From contig JBGPJF010000004.1 of NCBI GenBank assembly GCA_041485285.1, positions 26,396-90,395 of the forward strand: a DNA stretch of 64,000 nt. The letters run 5' to 3'. This document shows, piece by piece, positions 33,194 through 42,199 of this stretch. This stretch comes from DATEUP01 sp041485285. GTDB taxonomy: Archaea > Thermoplasmatota > DTKX01 > DATEUP01. The stretch's first letter is position 1. Each line of letters starts with the position of its first letter. A model generated the notes under the pieces. That model was not told the DNA's origin, did no database searches, and worked only from the letters and a program-made list of their open reading frames with translations. The translations under genes and the position numbers were made by a program.

Positions 33194-33850
33194 TCACCGC
33201 AGCACTTCGAAGGCGCGCAGCGCCGAGCGAAGTTCGGCCTCGTTCAACTGCCCCGGCCTTCGCACCGTGACAGGGCGCACGGAGAAGTCCACGATCGCGC
33301 TCGGGATCCCCGCCGAAGGCAGCGGCGTGCGCACCTCGATGTCCGCCGCCTCGCGCGCGGCCGTGGACACATCGCGCAGGTTCTCGGGGGGCGGGGAGCC
33401 GTGCTTGTTCGCGCTTGTCGAGGCGATCGGGTGGCAGGAGCGAAGGACCGCCCGCAGGAACGGGTGCGTGATGACGCGCACCGCGACCGAGGTGTTCCCG
33501 TCCTCGTCGTGGCTCGGGAAGATGAGCGTCATCGGCACGCGCACCGCGTCCATGAGGCGGCCGAGGCCCCGTAGGCTCACGGCTTCGAGGTCTGCGAGCA
33601 TCTCGACCGACGGCAGGTCGGGGAAGAGGTAGATGAACTGCTCCCGCGGGCGCTCCTTGAACGCGCACAGGCGGTTCATCGCGGCGTCGGCGTCGAACCA
33701 CGCGTGCAGCCCGGGCACCGTGTCGGTGTCCGATAGGACAATGAGGCCAAGCTTCAGCGCCTGCTCGTACTGGGCCGCCGCGCCGCAGTGGCAGCCCGAG
33801 GCGGCGACCTCAGCCCTGGCTTCTTGGCAGGTGACGATCTTCCGGGCCAT
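33194..33850 (-). CDS. YrdC/Sua5-domain protein (threonylcarbamoyl-AMP synthase-like)
   Basis: Likely makes threonylcarbamoyl-AMP for the t6A modification of tRNAs, the step before KEOPS; the KEOPS subunit Pcc1 is encoded at 58.2 kb. The 218-aa protein has the YrdC pattern: VLSDTDTVPGLHAW in place of the usual PTDTVYGLG, FKERPREQFIYLF as the Lys-Arg-Pro loop, then SVAVRVITHPFLRAVL and PIASTSANKHGSPPP near the C-terminus. The departures (VPGL, KERPR) leave some doubt that it is the main synthase rather than a divergent YciO-like relative. Its N-terminus carries a CHC pair (residues about 20-22) not usual in the family. Confidence 0.8.
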   Translation of the reverse strand: MARKIVTCQEARAEVAASGCHCGAAAQYEQALKLGLIVLSDTDTVPGLHAWFDADAAMNRLCAFKERPREQFIYLFPDLPSVEMLADLEAVSLRGLGRLMDAVRVPMTLIFPSHDEDGNTSVAVRVITHPFLRAVLRSCHPIASTSANKHGSPPPENLRDVSTAAREAADIEVRTPLPSAGIPSAIVDFSVRPVTVRRPGQLNEAELRSALRAFEVLR

Positions 33851-33897
33851 CTGGGGAAATTACGGCAATATTGCACTTGATCCTTTGCCCCCGAGGT

Positions 33898-34620
33898 TCA
33901 GGGCCGGATTTCATCCCACGTGGCGGCCCACGCGTCGAGCAGGTCGTCCCCGAACGACTTCTTGTGGGCGAGCAGCACCTTGGCCACTTCGCGCTCGTTG
34001 AGGACGGTGAAGTAGGTCTCGCGGCCCTCGCGCCTGCGGGAGAGGATCCCGCGCTTCTCGAGTTTCTTGAGGTGGTAGTGGAGGGTGGAGCCGGAGATCG
34101 AGAAGGCTTCGCGCACCTGCCCGAAGTTCAACCCCGGGTTGAGCAGCAGGTGCATAACGATGCGCCGCGGGATTTCCTGGCGCAGCGCGCCGATGAGCTC
34201 GCGGTCCAAGCCCCCCATTTGGCCCGCGACGTAGTAGCGGCGGTAGATCCCGTCCTCGCGCTCGGTCACAAGCTCGAGGCGGACGAGTTCGCGCAGGTGG
34301 TACTCGACGGTGCCAAGCGGCAGCTGCAGGGCCTGCTGCACCCCGCGCAGGTGGGTGCCCGGGAAGTCGCGGACGAACTCGAAGATGATCTGGCGCGTGG
34401 ATCGCGGGGGCGTGCGGTCGCGGCGCGAGCGCAGCGGGGTCGGCGTCCCTCCCGGCGCCGGCCCCGGCGGCGGGGCGGGCGGCCCTGAAGGCGGAGGCGG
34501 GGGAGGCGGCGGGGCAGGCGGCGCAGGCGGGGGAGGCGGCGGGGCAGGCGGAGGCGCAGCGGCGGCCGCGGGCCCCGGCGTGGGCGTCGCTCTTCGCTCC
34601 GGGGCCCCGTCGTCTGCCAT
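33898..34620 (-). CDS. Transcription regulator with two winged-helix domains and a poly-proline N-terminus
   Basis: A 240-aa DNA-binding protein. Residues 1-65 are Pro/Ala-rich and presumably disordered. The first winged helix (about 75-130) has IIFEFVRDFPGTHLRGVQQA then GTVEYHLRELVRLELV. The second (about 150-210) has NPGLNFGQVREAFSISGSTL and HYHLKKLEKRGILSRRREGR. This tandem layout is common in Thermoplasmatota-like regulators. The ATG is preceded by GGAGGTGG, a strong SD at 34625-34632. A small membrane protein gene lies 99 bp upstream on the same strand and may be its partner. Targets unknown. Confidence 0.85.
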   Translation of the reverse strand: MADDGAPERRATPTPGPAAAAAPPPAPPPPPPAPPAPPPPPPPPSGPPAPPPGPAPGGTPTPLRSRRDRTPPRSTRQIIFEFVRDFPGTHLRGVQQALQLPLGTVEYHLRELVRLELVTEREDGIYRRYYVAGQMGGLDRELIGALRQEIPRRIVMHLLLNPGLNFGQVREAFSISGSTLHYHLKKLEKRGILSRRREGRETYFTVLNEREVAKVLLAHKKSFGDDLLDAWAATWDEIRP

Positions 34621-34719
34621 TTTTCCACCTCCTTTTCTGTTACGTTCTCAACCGGTCGCTTGCAGCCCTCCCCGCACGCGACCACCGTTTACTGCCGTTT
34701 CCTCACCTCCCCCCGGTCT

Positions 34720-34986
34720 TCACTTCATGATGAGCGACAGGTACAGCAGCAGCAGGATCACGAGGTCCACCAGCAGCAGCACCGTGTCGACGGGCACGAT
34801 CGCCACGGCCGCGAAAATCGACAGGGCCGTGAGTAAGCCTTTGAGCGCGAAGGCGGCGAAGGCGGCGGTCACCCAGATGAGGCGGCGGTTCCCGGTGCGG
34901 TGCAGCGACAGCCACGTTGTCCCGGCAAGCCCGATGGACAGCACGATCACGCCTGCAGCCAGCACCACGTCGATTACACTCGTCAC
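34720..34986 (-). CDS. Small membrane protein (three spans) next to regulator
   Basis: Unrecognised 88-aa protein from the GTG at 34984-34986; the frame is open upstream but that part is polar and overlaps a gap with no clear signals. Hydrophobic segments are VIDVVLAAGVIVLSIGLAGT, LIWVTAAFAAFALKGLLTAL and VDTVLLLVDLVILLLLYLSL. Similar small membrane proteins often sit beside winged-helix regulators in archaea, sometimes acting as a sensor partner, which is an inference here. Confidence 0.6.
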   Translation of the reverse strand: MTSVIDVVLAAGVIVLSIGLAGTTWLSLHRTGNRRLIWVTAAFAAFALKGLLTALSIFAAVAIVPVDTVLLLVDLVILLLLYLSLIMK

Positions 34987-35067
34987 GCTCTCGTCCTCCG
35001 CGACCTTGCTTCCCTTGCCCGGTGCACGCGCGCGAAGCGCAAGCAAGAGGGCCGCCTGCGGCGGACC

Positions 35068-36501
35068 TCAGTACTTCTTCGCGCGCGCGTACACCGAGAA
35101 GAAGAACATCGCCGAAACGGCGGCAAGCGCCGCGGCAAACACCAGGGCCGACGGGCGGGGGGGCGCAGGCGGGGCAGGCGGGACGCCAAGCGGCGGCGGG
35201 GCCGGGTTCACCACGACGCCGGCAAGCGGGTCGAGGCCGACGGAGGCAAGCGTCGGCCCGGCGGGGGCCGCAAGGTAAAGCGTGAGCGTTTGGTTGTTGA
35301 GCGCGCGCGAGGCCGACACCTGCGCGAAGCGCTGCTGGCCGGAGGCGAGCGCCTGGTCGGCGAGCGTGAGCCACGCGAAGTATCCGATGACCGCTCCCGT
35401 CGCGTTCACGGCGGTGACGCGCTCCAGGTCGGCGGGGGTGCTCGACGCGATCGGCGCATTCGAGAGGTTTCCGGCCGCGGGGTCCAGCCGTTCATAGCCG
35501 CCCGGGCCGGCCACGAGGTAGGTGGCGCCCGCGGCCTGCGCCTTCAGGTCGACCTGGAACGCGAGGTCGCTGCCGGGCAGCGTGCCGTTGAGGCGCATGC
35601 GCAGGTCGACCTTGAGCTCGAAGCCGCCGAGCACGGGCACCGGCAGCGGCCCCGGCGCGGTGCCGTTGCGCTGTGTGATGAGGAAGGAAAGCGAAGCTTC
35701 CGCACCCACGGGCGTTGGGCACCAAGTGCCCGTGAACTGAACGGGGGCCGACAGCGTGAAGCGAACGAAGCTGCCGAAGTCGGGCGAGGGGCCGACATCG
35801 AGCGACACAAGCGCCCACGGGGCCCCGCCAAGGTCGGCCGCGCACAGCGCTTCGGAGCCGTTGAACGCGCCGTTGCCGTCGGTGTCGGCAAACGCCACGG
35901 CCCGCTCAAAGGTCGCCTCGATGCCCGTGAGGGACCCGCCTGACGGCGCGAAGCGCAGTTGCGGTCGCGTCAAGTTCACGGTCGCGTTCATCCACGGGGA
36001 GGCAAGCTGCACTTGGCCTGGCCCCACCTGCAGGCGCGGCCGGTCGCCAAGCGGCGTCGGCTCGAAGTCCGACGCAAGGTACGGCGGCGAGGTGAACGAT
36101 GCGTTCTCGTCGAACGCCCCCGAAGGCGCCGAGGTGAGCCGCACCGTCAGCGTGTACGGCCCGTCAAGCTGCTTCTCGCTGATCGTGGGACCTTCAATGC
36201 GCACCGTCAGCACCGCAGCGCCGGCCTGCAGGTTGGCCTGCGATGAGGTGGATGCAACGACCGTGCCGCCCGCCGGCCAGATCAGGGTCGCATTGGCGAG
36301 GTAATTGCCCGTCGCCGGCGGCGAGAGCGCCAGCGTGATGTTGAGGTAGTCGTCGAGCCCGTTGCCGCTTGTGTCCACCGCGTCGAAGTCCGCGCGCACG
36401 ATCGAGGCGGAGGGGTCTGCGTGCCCCGCGGGGACGAATGACGCGAGGAGCGCCAGCGCCGCAATGAAAATGGCGCGCGCCCGGGCCCGTCCATCCCCCA
36501 C
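35068..36501 (-). CDS. Exported protein with C-terminal membrane anchor
   Basis: Unrecognised 477-aa protein starting with GTG. A signal peptide (AIFIAALALLASFVPAGHA) is followed by beta-rich domains. One segment carries a calcium-loop-like DTSGNGLDDYLN near residue 45 and DTDGNGAFNGSEA near 210, resembling dockerin or EF-hand-like loops. A Pro-rich linker (NPAPPPLGVPPAPPAPPRPS) leads to a final span (LVFAAALAAVSAMFFFSVYA) and basic end. Several sequons are present. It lies between the regulator-membrane pair and the giant calcium-repeat protein, both on the same strand. Confidence 0.8.
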   Translation of the reverse strand: MGDGRARARAIFIAALALLASFVPAGHADPSASIVRADFDAVDTSGNGLDDYLNITLALSPPATGNYLANATLIWPAGGTVVASTSSQANLQAGAAVLTVRIEGPTISEKQLDGPYTLTVRLTSAPSGAFDENASFTSPPYLASDFEPTPLGDRPRLQVGPGQVQLASPWMNATVNLTRPQLRFAPSGGSLTGIEATFERAVAFADTDGNGAFNGSEALCAADLGGAPWALVSLDVGPSPDFGSFVRFTLSAPVQFTGTWCPTPVGAEASLSFLITQRNGTAPGPLPVPVLGGFELKVDLRMRLNGTLPGSDLAFQVDLKAQAAGATYLVAGPGGYERLDPAAGNLSNAPIASSTPADLERVTAVNATGAVIGYFAWLTLADQALASGQQRFAQVSASRALNNQTLTLYLAAPAGPTLASVGLDPLAGVVVNPAPPPLGVPPAPPAPPRPSALVFAAALAAVSAMFFFSVYARAKKY

Positions 36502-36607
36502 GCAAGCGGCCTCCCCACACCAGGGCCGCCTCGAAAAGCCCCTGGCTCGCTACTAAAGCGTTGTCCTACAGGGGTCGAAAGCACCGCGTACGAGTCGCAA
36601 TCGCGCA

Positions 36608-39600
36608 CTAGCACGGCGGCGGCGGGCTGTTCGGGTCGGCAAGGAACTCGCGCGGCACATTGCACCACTCGGGGTGGCTCGCCGGGTCGCGCGGGTTGAA
36701 CCAGGGCGACGAGCGCGCCTCGATGACCGTCTTCCAGCCGTCGAGGTCGGGGTCGGCCTCGCGGCCGTTCACGCCGGTGCGGTCGGCGTCGTCGAAGCCG
36801 AACATGGCCTCGTACCACCGAGGCAGCTGGTCGAAGTCCCGGTCCTTGAAGTACTGCACGAACCCGTCGACCGGGCCCTGGCAGTTCTGCGCCGCGGCGG
36901 TGATCTTCTTGCCCGGGTGCGTCGTGACTTCGTTGATCCCGTCGCCGTCGATATCGTCGCCGAACCAATACTCCTCGATGTTCGTGAACTGCTCGTTGTC
37001 GAGGTAGTCGTCGACCACGCCGTCGCCGTTGAAGTCCCGGCGCGTGATGACCGCGGGGTAGCTGCCGGAGCAGATGTCAATCGGCTGGCTCGAGTCGACC
37101 ACGCGGCTGTAGTTCCAGCCGTCGTTGTCGGGGTCCTGGTTCGCGTCGCCCGGGTAGAGGGGGTCGAGGATCGGCTTGCCGGTCGTTGCGTTGCCAATCG
37201 CGTACTGGACTTCCCAGCCGTCCGGCATCCCGTCGCCGTCGGTGTCGGGGTCGAACGCGCTCGTCTTCTTCACGGCCTCCACGGTGTTGTTGATCCCGTC
37301 GCGGTCGATGTCGCCCGTCGAGTCGCCGCGGCGGACCGGGTTCAGCGCGGTGGCATTGACCGATGGGTTTGTGGGACGCTTGGAGTGCCACAGGATCACC
37401 GGGTCGAGGTCCTTGTCGTCCGTGTAGAACTTCTGGTAATCGACGCGCGTCTGCGTGAAGTTGAAGCTGCCGTCCACGCGGATGACCGGGTGTCCGGGGT
37501 TGTCCCACGCGTCATAGTCCGAGTCGCCCATGCGCGGGTTCGTCGAGATGTGGTTGTAGGGGTCGCGGGCGTACACGTACTCCTCCCAGTTCGTCCAGTT
37601 GTCCGCGAGGATGACGATGCCCGTGTCAGGGTCAACCTCGTGGGTCGCGTTGAGCTCCTTGTCGAGGTTCGTGCTGTAATCGGCGGGGTCCGCGGGGTTG
37701 AGCCCGTAATAGGACTCCCACCAGTCGGCCATCCCGTCGTGGTCGCCGTCGCAGGAGAGTGGGTTGGCGATGAACACGTGGTTGTACTTGTCGGGGACCG
37801 CTTCGTCGAGGTGCCCGCGGGGCGGGGTGTTGTAGAGGTACTCGTCGAGGTCGAAGAACCCGTCGTTGTCCGCGTCGGCAGAGCAGCCGTTCGAGGGGAC
37901 ATAGGGGTCGAACAGGTTGGCCTTCTCCCACCAGTCGGGCATCAGGTCGCCGTCGGTGTCCGCGTAGACCGGGAGCCGCGGGATGTAGAACTTGCCCGGC
38001 TGCTCGTTGGTGTCGATGACGCCGTCGCCGTCGGTGTCAAGGTCGATGGGGTTGAGGCGCAGGATGTACTCCTGCATGTTCGTGAGGCCGTCTCCGTCGA
38101 AGTCGTCGTTGACGTCGTCGATGAGGTTCCCGTTGGCGTCGGTCTCCTTGTAGGCGAGCGGGTAGATTCCAAGGAAGTCGAGCTCCCATTTGGTCGGCAG
38201 CCCGTCCCCGTCGATGTCGCTGTTGTCGAATTCGAAGCCGTCCGTGAGCCCGTCGCCGTCGGTGTCGGGGATGGTGGGGTCGGTCGAGTCCACCTGCTCC
38301 TTGGCCGTGCCCGCGATGAAGTTGCCCGGAATCCAGTCCGTGTTGACCTCGAAGCCGTCTTGGAGTCCGTCGTTATCCGTATCTGGGTTTAATGGATCCG
38401 TACAGCGCGTCACGTTGTCCGTGAACCCAGGCAGGTAGAGCCGCATGCACTCTTCGAGGCCGCCCTCCACCACGTGGGGCACCTCGTTGAAGTCGTCGAG
38501 CTTGTCGCCGTCGGAGTCCTTCAGGTTCGGGTTCGTCCCCTGGATGCCGGGCTTGCTCTCGTTGCGGTCGGTGAAGAGTTCGACCCAGTCGGAGAGGCCC
38601 TCGAGGTCGGTGTCGGCGTTGGTCGCGTTGGTCTTGTAGATCGTGACCTCGTTCCAGTCGCACAGGTCGTGCTCCTCGTCGACGCCCTCCGGCAGCCAGG
38701 ACGAGGGCTCGGTGCCCGCCGGGCCGGCGGTCGGGACCTTGCCAAACGGCCCGTCGTCGATGACGCTGTCGCCGTCGTTGTCGATGTTGTCGTTCTGCTG
38801 GAACTTGGCGTCGCCGTCGTTGTCCACGCCGTCGAGGATCTCCTCGCAGGGCGCCGAGTTGCCATCGCCGTCTTCGTCATCGGGGTGGTCGTCGATGTCG
38901 GTGTCGGCCGTGGTGGCGTCGGTGCGGTAGGAGTAGGTCTTGCCCTCGACGCTGACCGTCCAGGTCTTGGTCACTTCGTCGAAGTCGGAGAGGAAATCAC
39001 CGTCGGTGTCGATGCGCCGCGGGTTGGTGTGGGCGTAGAACTCCTGGAGGTTCGTGAGCCCGTCGGGGGTGACCACGCCGCGGGTCAGGTCAACGTCCTG
39101 CAGCGCGTCGTTGTGGCACGTGTCAAGGGTGTACTGCGCCTCCCAGCCGTCGGGCATCAGGTCTTGGTCCGTGTCGTTGTTGCGCGGGTTGAGGCGGCAG
39201 CCCGGGTTGTTGTACTCGTTGATGTTCGGAAGGCTGTCGTTGTCGGGGTCCTGGAATTTGTCCGAGCCGTTCAGCGGCAGCAGGCTGTAGAACACTTCCC
39301 AGCCGTCGTCCATCCCGTCGCCGTCGGTGTCGGGGCTGATCGGGTTGGTGCCGAGGATGAGGACTTCCTGCATGTCGGCGGTGTTCCAGTCGGTGATCGG
39401 GACGCCTTCCTCGGGCACCGGGTAGGTGTCGTTGTCCGAGTCGGCCTGGTCGGGCCGCGTGTGGAGGTAGAACTCGTCGATGTTGGTGCCGGCCAGCACG
39501 AAGTCGCTCGGCGACACATCGGGGGGGACTTCGCGCAGGCACGTGCCGTTGACGGGGTCGCGCGGCAGGCACTGGCGGTTGGTGAGGGGGCTGTAGTACT

Positions 39601-40768
39601 CCTGGTAGCTGATCATGATCCCGTCGTTGTCGGGGTCGAGGTGGGCGTCGGTCGTGTTGACGGGGGAGAGGAAGAAGTCCCAGACCCACTGGAGCACGGT
39701 CGAGCCGTTGGTGGCAAGCGCGTGGCCCTTGCCGTAGTGGGCTTCGAACCCGTCCCACATGCCGTCGCCGTCGGTGTCGCGCAGGAGGGGGTTGGAGCCC
39801 GTGAGGCGCCCGCTTCCATCATAGTCGTGCCAGGTCTGGTATTCCTGGATGTTCGGGAACGTCTCGCCGCCGCGGACTTCGAGCCACCAGTTCTGCGCGT
39901 TGTCCGGGTCGACGTGGAAGAGCCCTTCGAGGTTGATGAGGTCGCCTTCGATCCAGCCGCCGGTGCGCTGCTGCCACGCGGCAAGCTGGGCGGGGCGGCT
40001 CGAGCCCGAGGTGAGTTCGACGCGCAGGTCGCACTCGTCGCGCGGGGTGTAGAGGGTCGCCAGCCCTTCCGAGCGGGTGGTGGTGTCGGTGACATGGACG
40101 TTGAGGGCGGAGGAGGGGTTGGTGTCGGGGTCGCCGTAGGTGCCGTTGTCCATCACGGCGGTGCGGTCGAACCGCACGAGGAGGCCGTCGTAGGCGAGCT
40201 GGTTCTGCGAGAGGGCGCACACACCGAGGGTGGTGTACTGCGACTTCGGGGGGATCGAGAGGTTCGAGCGCAGGACCGAGTCCTGGTAGGAGTCGACGCG
40301 GTTGTTGTTGTTGAAGTCGTAGCCGTCGTTGTCGGGGTCTTCGTAGGCGTCGGTGGGGTCGACGGGGTCGATGACCAGTTCGCGGGTCTCGCTGTTGCGG
40401 GTGTCCTTGTACTGGACTTCCCAGGGGTCGGGCATCCCGTCGCCGTCGGTGTCGACCTTGTTGACGTCGGTGCCGTAGATGTAGTTCTCATCGATGTCGA
40501 AGAGGCCGTCGTTGTCGCTGTCGATGCCGGGGATGTGGGGGGTGGGCTGGAGGGCCGAGAGAGGCTCCTGGCCGACGGGCTTGTACACGCCCGCGGTTTG
40601 CGAGGACAGGAACGCGGCCACGACAATCATGAGGAGGGAGGCGGCGATGAGTACCGCGACCACGAGGATTTCGAGGTTGAGCGTGGGGAGCCACGAGCCT
40701 TTCTCCTCGGTGGCAGGGGCCTCGGGGCCCAGCGTGGTTGCTCTCGAACCAACGGCCGGGGTCGCCAC
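36608..40768 (-). CDS. Giant N-terminally anchored thrombospondin-type-3 calcium-repeat protein
   Basis: A 1,386-aa protein from the GTG at 40766-40768, which has GGGAAGGG at SD distance; a TTG 36 bp upstream is the alternative. A single N-terminal span (LEILVVAVLIAASLLMIVVA, about residues 32-51) anchors it. The rest is outside. I count more than 25 Asp-rich calcium loops of the thrombospondin type 3 kind, such as DTDGDGMPDGWEV, DSDNDGLFDIDE, DPDNDGIMIS and DTDGDGVIDTNE, spaced irregularly with GWE-containing linkers. There is no C-terminal hydrophobic segment; the chain ends with Pro-Cys. It presumably forms a long calcium-stiffened surface fibre. A TATA-like CATATATGG at 40867-40875 would give a leader of about 75 nt. 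Confidence 0.88.
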   Translation of the reverse strand: MATPAVGSRATTLGPEAPATEEKGSWLPTLNLEILVVAVLIAASLLMIVVAAFLSSQTAGVYKPVGQEPLSALQPTPHIPGIDSDNDGLFDIDENYIYGTDVNKVDTDGDGMPDPWEVQYKDTRNSETRELVIDPVDPTDAYEDPDNDGYDFNNNNRVDSYQDSVLRSNLSIPPKSQYTTLGVCALSQNQLAYDGLLVRFDRTAVMDNGTYGDPDTNPSSALNVHVTDTTTRSEGLATLYTPRDECDLRVELTSGSSRPAQLAAWQQRTGGWIEGDLINLEGLFHVDPDNAQNWWLEVRGGETFPNIQEYQTWHDYDGSGRLTGSNPLLRDTDGDGMWDGFEAHYGKGHALATNGSTVLQWVWDFFLSPVNTTDAHLDPDNDGIMISYQEYYSPLTNRQCLPRDPVNGTCLREVPPDVSPSDFVLAGTNIDEFYLHTRPDQADSDNDTYPVPEEGVPITDWNTADMQEVLILGTNPISPDTDGDGMDDGWEVFYSLLPLNGSDKFQDPDNDSLPNINEYNNPGCRLNPRNNDTDQDLMPDGWEAQYTLDTCHNDALQDVDLTRGVVTPDGLTNLQEFYAHTNPRRIDTDGDFLSDFDEVTKTWTVSVEGKTYSYRTDATTADTDIDDHPDDEDGDGNSAPCEEILDGVDNDGDAKFQQNDNIDNDGDSVIDDGPFGKVPTAGPAGTEPSSWLPEGVDEEHDLCDWNEVTIYKTNATNADTDLEGLSDWVELFTDRNESKPGIQGTNPNLKDSDGDKLDDFNEVPHVVEGGLEECMRLYLPGFTDNVTRCTDPLNPDTDNDGLQDGFEVNTDWIPGNFIAGTAKEQVDSTDPTIPDTDGDGLTDGFEFDNSDIDGDGLPTKWELDFLGIYPLAYKETDANGNLIDDVNDDFDGDGLTNMQEYILRLNPIDLDTDGDGVIDTNEQPGKFYIPRLPVYADTDGDLMPDWWEKANLFDPYVPSNGCSADADNDGFFDLDEYLYNTPPRGHLDEAVPDKYNHVFIANPLSCDGDHDGMADWWESYYGLNPADPADYSTNLDKELNATHEVDPDTGIVILADNWTNWEEYVYARDPYNHISTNPRMGDSDYDAWDNPGHPVIRVDGSFNFTQTRVDYQKFYTDDKDLDPVILWHSKRPTNPSVNATALNPVRRGDSTGDIDRDGINNTVEAVKKTSAFDPDTDGDGMPDGWEVQYAIGNATTGKPILDPLYPGDANQDPDNDGWNYSRVVDSSQPIDICSGSYPAVITRRDFNGDGVVDDYLDNEQFTNIEEYWFGDDIDGDGINEVTTHPGKKITAAAQNCQGPVDGFVQYFKDRDFDQLPRWYEAMFGFDDADRTGVNGREADPDLDGWKTVIEARSSPWFNPRDPASHPEWCNVPREFLADPNSPPPPC

Positions 40769-40969
40769 GATATTTCCCTTCCCGCACCATCTTGTTGCAT
40801 TCAATCGCGATGGGTGCGATAGTTACACCGCCAGCGTGTGGGCGGAGTATCCGGGGATCAAAGCGTCCATATATGAAGGCTTCGAGCGGCGGCACCTTGG
40901 ACTCAACAACGTGTAATCGCCGAAGAATTTCGGGCGTGCAGTTGGAATTTCCTCCGGGGCGGCGCGCGT

Positions 40970-41010
40970 CTACTTCGGCGCGGCCGGTGGCGCTGCTGGA
41001 TCTTGCGCTA
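40970..41010 (-). other. Displaced original 3' end of the phosphatidyltransferase gene
   Basis: On the minus strand the 41 bp just beyond the IS630 element read, after the TA target, as codons for AQDPAAPPAAPK followed by TAG. Joining them to the GEL codons on the other side of the element restores a continuous frame. This looks like the original C-terminal tail of the gene now ending at 42191. Confidence 0.6.
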
Positions 41011-41020
41011 GTGCCGTGAT
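41011..41020 (+). repeat. Left terminal inverted repeat of the IS630-like element
   Basis: GTGCCGTGAT directly inside the TA at 41009-41010. Its partner at 42190-42199 is an exact 10-bp inverted match; with one gap the match extends a further three bases (CGA). Confidence 0.8.
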
Positions 41021-41060
41021 TCGAAACAGACTTCGGCATTTCACGGCGAAAGATTCGAAT

Positions 41061-41086
41061 CCATGGAGGGGGATACCCCTCCATGG
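41061..41086 (+). promoter_or_regulatory. Perfect hairpin covering the transposase start codon
   Basis: CCATGGAGGGG at 41061-41071 and CCCCTCCATGG at 41076-41086 are an exact 11-bp inverted repeat around a GATA loop. The transposase ATG (41083-41085) lies in the 3' arm. In RNA the start codon would be base-paired, so translation of transcripts entering from outside should be poor. Confidence 0.75.
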
Positions 41087-42183
41087 TCCTACACGTCCGT
41101 GAGATCTCGAACGACGAGGGCAACCGCCTCTCCCGCCTCGTGAAGCGAACGAACAACGTTGTCACGATGCGTCGCGCACAGGTTCTCCTTCATTCCGCCC
41201 AAGGATTCACTCCACCGAAGATCGGCGAGATGCTCTGGATCTCGACAGACTGGGTCCGGCACATCATCAAGGAGTTCAACGAGCAGGGGTTCGATTCCCT
41301 GCGCCCGAAGCCGCGCGGGGGCGGGCGCCCCCGCGTGTTCGACGACGAGATTCGACTGGAGATGGTCAACCTCGCCCTCACGCCACCCCGAACGCTCGGG
41401 TACCCTTTCGAGAAGTGGTCGCTGCGCAAGCTGCGCGAGGCGATCATCGAACAGGGAATCGTTGCGGACATCAGCGTCTCGAACGTCCAGAAGATCATGA
41501 CGGAGGAGATGCTCGGCTACCAAGTCGTGAAGACCTGGAAGGAGAGCAAGGACCCCGACTTCCACGAGAAGAAGAGTCGGGTCGACCGCCTCACGCGCAA
41601 GCGCCACAACCCTCCCGTCGTGATCGCGTACGACGAGTTGGGGCCGCTCGAATTGCGGCCCATCAAGGGCGGGCACTGGGCGCGGTCGGGGCACCCCGAC
41701 CGCGTGCCGGCCACGTACAAGCGGAAGGGCGGGACGAGGCAGTTCCTTGTGGCGTTCAATTTCTACAAAGGGACTTTCTTCGGGCGCCTTCGAAAGCGCA
41801 AGCGCTCGAAGGAGATCTTCGCCTTTTTCCGGCTCGTCCGTCGGCACTACCCAGCGGACCAACGGATCTACCTGATCATGGACAACCTGTCGGCGCACCT
41901 CACGCCCGAAATCCGCGTGTGGGCCAAGGCCCACAAGGTTACGCTCGTCCAGACCCCGACGAACGCCTCGTGGTGCAACCCGATCGAGGCGCACTTTGCA
42001 AGCGTGCGGACGCTCGCCTTTTCGGGGACCAACCACCAAGATTGGAGCGCTGCGGGCCGCGCGCTCCACAAGGCGCTTCGATGGAAGAACTCGCACCGCA
42101 AGGAGATGCTGCAGGCGCGCGAGGACCGCCGGCGGAGGCGCCGGCGGCAGCTCTGGCGAGTACGGGCAAATGTAGGAGCCTAG
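41083..42183 (+). CDS. IS630-family DDE transposase
   Basis: A 366-aa cut-and-paste transposase. The N-terminal half has helix-turn-helix DNA-binding regions (FTPPKIGEMLWISTDWVRHI, then EQGFDSLRPKPRGGGRPRVF). The DDE catalytic residues are visible in AYDELGPLELRPIKGG (Asp), IYLIMDNLSAHLTPE (Asp) and NASWCNPIEAHFASV (Glu), with the spacing of the IS630 group. The C-terminus is Arg-rich. The frame is unbroken, so the protein should be active. The start ATG is inside a stable hairpin. Confidence 0.95.
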   Translation: MVLHVREISNDEGNRLSRLVKRTNNVVTMRRAQVLLHSAQGFTPPKIGEMLWISTDWVRHIIKEFNEQGFDSLRPKPRGGGRPRVFDDEIRLEMVNLALTPPRTLGYPFEKWSLRKLREAIIEQGIVADISVSNVQKIMTEEMLGYQVVKTWKESKDPDFHEKKSRVDRLTRKRHNPPVVIAYDELGPLELRPIKGGHWARSGHPDRVPATYKRKGGTRQFLVAFNFYKGTFFGRLRKRKRSKEIFAFFRLVRRHYPADQRIYLIMDNLSAHLTPEIRVWAKAHKVTLVQTPTNASWCNPIEAHFASVRTLAFSGTNHQDWSAAGRALHKALRWKNSHRKEMLQAREDRRRRRRRQLWRVRANVGA

Positions 42184-42189
42184 TTATCG

Positions 42190-42199
42190 ATCACGGCAC
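42190..42199 (-). repeat. Right terminal inverted repeat of the IS630-like element
   Basis: ATCACGGCAC followed by the TA at 42200-42201. Read on the minus strand, GTGCCGTGA supplies the last two sense codons and the stop codon of the interrupted phosphatidyltransferase gene. Confidence 0.8.

Larger units (their letters stand above)
41011..42199 (+). mobile_element. IS630-like insertion sequence
   Basis: About 1,189 bp bounded by inverted repeats (GTGCCGTGAT at 41011-41020 and its complement ATCACGGCAC at 42190-42199) and by TA dinucleotides on both sides (41009-41010 and 42200-42201). Target TA duplication is the hallmark of the IS630/Tc1/mariner group. It carries one intact transposase gene and a hairpin over the start codon. 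Intact ends and gene suggest a fairly recent insertion. Confidence 0.88.
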
